A stretch of 64,000 nucleotides of DNA, from the NCBI GenBank assembly GCA_946800325.1, contig OX326956.1:42467052-42531051 (forward strand). Direction: 5' to 3'. How positions within the stretch are numbered: the first letter of the stretch is position 1; each line of letters begins with the position of its first letter. Below the pieces are notes generated by a model. That model had not been told where the DNA came from and ran no database searches. It saw only the letters and a list, made by a program, of their open reading frames with translations. Of the stretch, positions 58,185 through 64,000 are shown piece by piece. This DNA comes from Luzula sylvatica (taxonomy: Eukaryota; Streptophyta; Magnoliopsida; Poales; Juncaceae). Made by a program: the position numbers and the translations under genes.

Positions 58185-59242
58185 AAACGTATGAAAGAAA
58201 ATATGGCTTAAGAATTAACTTGAAAGAATTTATATAATTAGGCAAATATACAATCAGAATTGGGCCAGTTCATAATCTGGGCCCGCTCAGAATTTAGGAT
58301 TTTAATCTAATTTCTAATAATTAGATTTTAATTAGAATTTTGGGCTTATTCTGATTTTATTTAGTTTTGGGCTTTAATTCTGAAATTAGGGTTTCTTAAC
58401 CTAATTTCGGATTTAACCTAAAATTGCCTATATATATATTCAGAATTTCATTTTTCTCTCTCTTCTCTCTCCAATTTTCTGACCTAATTCGGCTGCCGAA
58501 TTTTCTCTCTTTCACACAAAACCGAAACTGAGATCTGGAGAGTTTTTGAGCAGAGTTTCTGAGCAAGTTCTTGAGAGGAATAATCGTGACATCGACTAGA
58601 ACGGTGTTGGCGGTTTCGATCAGACGAAATCAAGGTGGACACGAGTAGAGGGAGTGCAAGAGCAATCCTTGGAGAAGGTTCACGAAATCTGGATAAGTAG
58701 GCTTCACGTACTAACTTGTACGAGGTAAAATTCTGAATAACTCTTCCTTTTTCGTGGTTTTCGAGTATGATCCAGGGTAGAATTAGGTTATACATACGAA
58801 ATAATTCCGCTGCAAACCTCTAAATTCGTGTGTATAATCTTACAGTGGTATCAGAGCAATTGCTTGTTAAAACCATCGAAAATTAGATTTTCAGATTTGT
58901 AGATTAGAATTTTATAATTTGAGAAATTTTAGAATTTTTGGGCTAAATTGCAAAAATTACATAATTAAAATTCTGTTGAAAATTGGATTTTCAGAAAATT
59001 AGATTTTCAGAATATATTGTAATTGATACAGATTAGATCTGTTTAAAATTGTATTTTCAGAAAAATTAGATTTTCAGAATAAAATTGGAAATTCAGAAAA
59101 ATTAGATTTTCAGAATATATTTTGTATTTAAAAACAGATTAGATCTGTTGAAAATTGGATTTTTAGAATATATTGTAATAAAGACATATTGGATATGTTG
59201 AAAAATGAATCTGTTAAATATATTTTAATAAATACAGATTTT

Positions 59243-59243
<1 letters not shown>
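58185..59243 (+). mobile_element. Partial foreign Copia 5' LTR, PBS and leader, inverted inside Copia-2
   Basis: Plus-strand order: AT-rich U3-like DNA, TATA box (about 58427, 'cctatatatatattc'), CT-rich leader, an LTR end '...aatcttaca' (58843), then TGGTATCAGAGC (about 58846), the initiator Met-tRNA primer binding site, followed by leader with repeats of 'attagattttcaga'. It is unrelated to the Copia-2 LTR and lies in the opposite orientation. No gag follows. The left border is near 58183, where similarity to the Copia-1 leader stops. Confidence 0.75.
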
Positions 59244-59281
<38 letters not shown>

Positions 59282-59390
59282 TGCACACGAGCCCCGGGCC
59301 CGCGCAGCGACTTCGCCATATCCAAATATATGTTGAAAAACCGAAACTGAGATCTGGATATATTGTAATAAAGACATATTGGAATATCCC
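59244..59390. repeat. 33-nt A tract and patchwork junction at the Copia-2 5' LTR
   Basis: After a 33-nt A run, the next ~110 bp are built of short exact copies, all in the same orientation: 59273-59290 equals 59505-59522 (LTR), 59291-59309 equals 59393-59411 (LTR), 59328-59340 equals 59193-59205, 59337-59358 equals 58518-58539, and 59358-59383 equals 59168-59193. It then joins the 5' LTR inside its first bases. Confidence 0.85.
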
Positions 59391-60374
59391 CGGCCCCGGG
59401 CCCGCGCAGCGGATATGTAGGCCCGGTCCGGTTCCCCGATTCCCGAGATCACGCCACGACTTCGAGGGTACGATGCAAATAGAAGGTTAGATCTTTACCG
59501 GTGCAAAATTGATTGCACACGAAGGGTTGATCGCTGCCTTCTTTCTCCTGTCACGTTGGTGACAATACGCGCGTCCCACACCACGCGTCTTTCACCGCTC
59601 GTTGACTTCGCCGATTCGCTTGATTTCGTCTCCGACTCAATCTATTCGTCCGAATCGATCACAATCGTGAGAGCCTCAGTTGTTGCTCCTCTACGTGTAT
59701 CCACCTTGAATCGCAAGACTTCGGTCACGGATGCACCTGCCTAGACGATGCACCGGTGAACTTGCTTAATCGAATTGATTCTCTAAACCGTAAAACACCT
59801 TTTCACGGTTTCTCTCTTTTACACCTTTTCACTCTCTAGAAATTTGTCTCACAATTTTCTGGATAATTCTGAATGAATTGCTTTATTTAAGATGAGAGAG
59901 AAAATCCTATTTATATATAATAGGATCAGGATTAGCCAAAAGGCATGTATATCCAATATACACCCTCTCACACAGAAAACTGCATGAACCTGGTCAGTAT
60001 TCTGTCCAGACGAAATTGATAAATTTCTCTGACAGAAAATCAACCAACACGAAAGTTGTAGATAATCTCATTATCTACATGACCCAATTTGGCCCAGCCC
60101 AATTGGAGTTCGTATGCAAAAGTTATGACTGTTTTACTAACTGTATGTCATACTGTTGCACCCTTTCGGTATTTCATAGAAACGACACTTATACTTCGTT
60201 CATATGAAATATATTTCTACATGAAGGTTATAGATAATCTAATTATCTATCTTACCCAATTTGAACCATTCAAATCGGATTTTCCTACTGAAAGATATGG
60301 CTACGAATGTACGACTACATTCGTTTATCCTTGTGTATACTTTTACGGTTGATCCTGAAACTGTATTTCCTTCA
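59380..60374 (-). repeat. Copia-2 5' LTR
   Basis: It is co-linear with the 3' LTR (constant offset 7813). The last ~6 bp of the inner end (CCCCTTCA on the minus strand) are replaced by the patchwork junction. TATA-like TTATATATAA is at about 59911-59920. Confidence 0.9.
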
Positions 60375-61787
60375 TGTTATATGTTCTAAATTAATTTATT
60401 TAATTAACATGATAACTAACACATGTTAGCTATTAATTTAATACGTAACTGACATTAGTTCGAATTCATAAATTTAAATAAATATTAAAAAATATTTAAT
60501 GATATGTTCTAATTATCACGTTAATTAAATGCTAATCTTGAACATATCACCATATGGTGACACATGGCATTTTTTTTTTAATTTTCAATTGAAAAAATTA
60601 TATTCTTCCCCAAATTTTACCTAACATGTTCTATGTTCTAAATTAATTTATTTAATTAACGTGATAACTAACACATGTTAGCTATTAATTTAATACGTAA
60701 CTGACATTAGTTCGAATTCATAAATTTAAATCAATATTAATAAATATTTAATGATATGTTCTAATTATCACGTTAATTAAATGTAATAGTACGAATATGG
60801 AGAATACGACAGGTACATTTTGGAGTAAAGTAAAAACTTTTTTTTTTAATAATCAATACACGTGCTTTTTTTTAATTTTGAATTGAAAAATTTATATTCT
60901 TCCCCAAATTTTATCCTAACATTTTCTATGTTCTAAGTTAATTTATTTAATTAACATGATAACTAACACATGTTAGCTATTAATTTAATACGTAACTGAC
61001 ATTAGCTCGAATTCATAAATTTAAAACAATATTAATGAATATTTCATGATACGTTCTAATTATCACGTTAATTAAATACAATAGTACAAATATTGAGAAT
61101 ACGACGGGTACATTTTGGAGTAAAGTAAAAACTTTTTTTTTAATAATCCGTACACGTGAAAAAAAAAATTATGAATCTCCAAAATGTACCTGCCGTATTC
61201 TCCATATTTTTTCTATTACATTTAGTTAACGTGATAATTAGAACATATCATTAAAGATTCATTAATATTGATTCAAATTTATAAATTCGAACTAATGTTA
61301 ATTACATATTAAATTAATAGCTAACGTGTGTTAGTTTGTTTTATGTTCTAAGTTAATTTATTTAATTAACATGGTAATTGACACATGTTAGTTATTAATT
61401 TAATACGTAATTAAGGTTAGTTCGAATTCATAAATTTAAATCAATATTAATGAATTTTTAATGATATGTCCTAATTATCACGTTAATTAAATGTAATAGT
61501 ACAAATATGGAGAATACGGCGGGTACATTTTGGAGTAAAATAATTTTTTGGACTTTTCATAAAAAAAATATAAAATTTTATAAAGTTCCAAAATGTACCA
61601 GCCGTATTCTTCATATTTAAGTTATTGCATTTTATTAACGTGATAATTAGAACATATCATTAAATATTCATTAATATTGATTCAAATTTATAAATTCGAA
61701 CTAATGTCAATTACGTATTAAATTAATAACTAACATGTGTTAGTTATCGTGTTAATTAAATATATTAACTTAGAACATAGAGCAAAA
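60375..61787. repeat. Direct and inverted ~250-300-bp AT-rich units
   Basis: The phrase 'atgttctaa(a/g)ttaattta' followed by 'tttaattaac' starts direct units at about 60381, 60632, 60928 and 61342. Inverted copies lie at about 61200-61345 and 61615-61785. Units 3 and 4 each pair with the following inverted unit, making two back-to-back palindromes. Hinge regions contain 'tccaaaatgtacc' mirrored by 'ggtacattttgga'. The first unit was split by Copia-2. Confidence 0.8.
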
Positions 61788-61816
61788 CCCGCGCAATCGC
61801 GCGGGCACAACGCTAG

Positions 61817-63438
61817 TGATAACAAACTGGTACCATTACATTTCAAGATCCAAAATGTCCAAAGACAAGCGAATGATTATATTTTACAAATACAAATAAT
61901 GAAAAAGCCTCAAATTATGAATTGTTTTTTGTGAAATATTGGAAGAAACCAAGGAGGTAATTTATCAACACACCCATGCATTTGGCTTAAATGGTCGTCA
62001 AAAAATCAATTAATCGGTCGAATTGTTAAGTCGCCGAATCCTTTTTCTTTTTAATTTTTAGTCTCGAATTATGTAGTATTTTTTGTGCAATATGGTAGGA
62101 AATCATTCTATTTTACAAATATTAGTAATGAAAGAGCCTCGAATTATGTATTGTCTTTTTGTGAAATATTGAAGAAATCAAGGAGAGAGAATTTATCAAA
62201 CTTTATTCTATAGAGATAATATATTAGATTTTTTAAATAAAAATATATCTATTGTACATATTAGGGAGCACATACATCTTGTGATGGCTCGAAAAAATGT
62301 GAAATTTGTAGTGATAATCAGATGTGAGTGAGACTAATTTATTAATTCATCGTATGTTTAAATAGTGAAAGAAACTAAAATCAAAATTGCTATATTTTCT
62401 CCAAAATCATTTTAATCAAGTATTATCCTGAACTAAATACTTACAAATTACACAATTCATCTCTAATTTGAGAATTTTGTTATGATATATAAAAAAATTG
62501 TCAAAAACATAGTCGACGAGTACGCGCAGATATCGATATCGGATATACCATCCGATACGGACACTGCTTCATTCTTAATTTTTACATATGCGCAACGCAA
62601 CACACAAATAGAGAATATATCTTTACGAATATTAGACTATACGAAAACAATTAGCCCAAAAATTTTTTTTTTTTTAATTGTTTTGACTATGGCCTATGGG
62701 CCTTAAGAGTGTGGAAAATCTTCAACCAAAACCCATTCATTTGAAACCACAAAACTATAGAGGATCCTTCTTTTTCTACAACGATACTGCTCAACCACTA
62801 AGCATCACTTGATTCACTTCCTTTACAAAAACTATTTTATTATCCAATTTAACGGGCCGGCGTGCGTACTATCTGACCTAACGGGTTCGGATCTCGTTTC
62901 ATACCAATTCACACCCGAGCCGTTCGCCCGAACTGAAGTCAATATCTCACATAATAACATATTCGGATTTAGTGAATACCCGTTACCGTTAACCCGAGAA
63001 CTCGATATATTCCCATCTTGACGACTTAGACCCCCTTTGCTGTTTCAAATCTGGAAATCTGAGCTCTCGAGATATTTTTCTGAAGGGGAAAGATTCAGGT
63101 TTGCTACCTATTTTTTACTCTTGATCTACCTATTTGAGTAATTTCCGTACTTGGTCTGCACTTAGTAAGGGATTAACGATTAGCTGATGATTTGTTGTGA
63201 TTTTTCTGATATGGTTGAAGTATTTATCTTACATTTTTCACCGAGCTGAATCAAATTAAGAGTTAAAGCACTCGTGATTTGGATCAAACTACTGTGAATT
63301 AATTAATCTAATTCGTGGGCATGATTTGTAATATTAATCTAAGTTTTAGACGTTTATCAAATCTAGATGTGATTTTTTGTAACTATTCTTCATACCCTTT
63401 TAATAATTTACATATTTTTCAGGTTATAAACTCTGACA
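61817..63438. other. Intergenic, upstream of the Hsp110-like gene, with a leader intron
   Basis: 61817-62750 is AT-rich without a gene; a 'cgaattatgtattgt-tttttgtgaaatattg' phrase recurs at 61915, 62065 and 62145. A probable 5' leader exon ends at 63098 ('agattcag|gtttgc'). A GT-AG intron at 63099-63422 then separates it from 'gttataaactctgaca' before the ATG. No clear heat-shock element was recognised. Confidence 0.5.
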
Positions 63439-64000
63439 ATGAGTGTGATCGGATTTGATGTGGGTAACAACACGGGCAAAATCGCAGTAGCTCGTCAGCG
63501 AGGCGTAGACATCATTCTAAACGACGAATCCAATCGCGAAACGCCATCTGTCATCTCCTTCAACGACAAACAACGCTTCATCGGCATTGCCTCCTCCACA
63601 AACCCCCAAAACTCAATCTCCCAATTAAAACGCCTTTTGGGCAAGAAATTCTCTGATCCCTCGATCAAAGCAGACCTCGATGTCTTCCCTTTCGTGGTCA
63701 CGGAGGGACCTGACGGCTTCCCGCTGGTCCACGTTAACTATCTCGGCGAAGAGAAACTATTTACCCCCACACAATTGTACGCAATGATTTTATCCAACTT
63801 GAAAGGCATTGCCGAGAGAAGCTTGAACTCTGCTGTGGTCGACTGCTGCATTGGCATACCGGTACAATTATAATAATTAATAATTAATAATTTTTGTACC
63901 TTTATTTTTTTCATTTTATTTTAATAAACAACATTTTTGGTGTATGATAGATATACTTCACGGATCTACAAAGAAGAGCAGTAATGGACGCGGCGGCAAT
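63439..64000 (+). CDS. Hsp110/SSE-type heat shock protein 70 (partial, N-terminus)
   Basis: N-terminal ATPase part of a plant Hsp110-like HSP70 (HSP70-14/15/16 class), a nucleotide-exchange factor and holdase for cytosolic Hsp70. Exons 63439-63861 and 63951 to the window edge, GT-AG intron. The first 141 residues include 'MSVIGFDVGNN', 'RGVDIILNDESNRETPSVISF', 'RFIGIASSTNPQNSISQLKRLLGKKF' and 'VVDCCIGIP', then 'IYFTDLQRRAVMDAA' in exon 2. The GFDVGN start and 'NDESNRE' separate it from ordinary Hsp70 (IDLGTT). The phosphate-1 loop reads GNNTGKIAVA; I recall a Glu-Asn-Cys triplet there in Arabidopsis relatives. The linker, substrate domain and C-terminus lie beyond the window. Confidence 0.92.

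Larger units (their letters stand above)
51562..60374 (-). mobile_element. Copia-2: LTR retrotransposon with intact ORF and abnormal leader
   Basis: A minus-strand Ty1/copia element of 8.81 kb. LTRs are 51562-52561 (3') and about 59380-60374 (5'), co-linear over ~994 bp with about six differences by eye. The ends are TGAAGG...CCTTCA. A 5-bp duplication TGTTA is at 51557-51561 and 60375-60379. The polypurine tract GAGTGGGAGAC follows the 3' LTR (52562-52572). The single gag-pol frame is open. The leader between gag and 5' LTR (58185-59380) is foreign or scrambled and has no minus-strand primer binding site next to the 5' LTR. Confidence 0.93.
51377..61816 (+). mobile_element. Helitron-like element, interrupted by Copia-2
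   Basis: The 3' end is a strong Helitron match: hairpin CCCGCGC-AATC-GCGCGGG (61788-61805), a 7-bp spacer and CTAG (61813-61816), then T. The proposed 5' end TCTTATATATTATC (51377) is preceded by A. The non-Copia part totals about 1.6 kb and consists of ~250-300-bp AT-rich units. There is no Rep/helicase, so it is non-autonomous. The 3' end is well supported; the 5' end is tentative. Confidence 0.6.

Noticed and set aside
62482..63021. Two short frames upstream of the Hsp110-like gene
   Set aside because: No recognisable domain; the second overlaps the probable leader exon region of the chaperone gene.

Overview
This window is nuclear DNA from a flowering plant, probably a eudicot. The genes have many short AT-rich introns, and the recognisable proteins are plant types: a SYP12-class syntaxin pair, GLB3-type 2-on-2 hemoglobin, mitochondrial ATP synthase subunit d, an S-adenosylmethionine carrier, an Hsp110-like chaperone, and a PLS-type PPR fragment. 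The window also holds a plant-style mix of LINE, Copia, Mutator-like, hAT and Helitron-like DNA. I cannot name the species.

Layout. 1-1455: 3' end of an L1-type LINE. 1456-11110: AT-rich satellite array (~175-bp monomer, itself a trimer of ~58-bp subunits, with a ~2.18-kb higher-order duplication), grading into diverged copies to ~11880. 11880-15310: C-rich and simple repeats, decayed AT-rich mobile DNA, and a hAT element with an 8-bp target duplication nested in a Mutator-like remnant. 16325-18374: a DHRS12-like dehydrogenase in nine exons. 19810-22898: a Mutator-like element with ~550-bp inverted ends, a perfect 9-bp target duplication and a captured PPR fragment. 23253-25309: SAM carrier in twelve exons. 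26270-29803: two tandem SYP12-type syntaxins on the minus strand, one broken by a 13-bp deletion. 30031-33265: a Mutator-like element, a short LINE tail and a Helitron-like repeat. 33776-41224: Copia-1, degenerate, with a truncated 5' LTR and a leader full of short palindromes. 41490-42711: SINE-like sequence and Helitron-like repeat. 42994-44173: ATP synthase subunit d. 44679-45964: GLB3 hemoglobin (minus). 47790-48735: CXXC zinc-binding protein with a GC-AG intron. 49126-51228: two inverted-repeat elements. 51377-61816: a Helitron-like element split by Copia-2 (51562-60374). Copia-2 has one uninterrupted 1323-codon gag-pol and nearly identical LTRs, but an abnormal leader. 63439-64000: first exons of an Hsp110-type HSP70.

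The host genes are unrelated housekeeping loci and form no operon or pathway. Three act in or supply mitochondria or redox metabolism (SAM carrier, ATP synthase subunit d, possibly the SDR). The least ordinary features are the leader/5'-LTR junction of Copia-2 (an inverted foreign Copia LTR-PBS piece joined to a mosaic of short copied patches), the trimeric satellite, the palindrome array in the Copia-1 leader, and the Pack-MULE. Exon boundaries were read by eye from GT/GC-AG sites, frame continuity and resemblance to known families; no alignment software was used.
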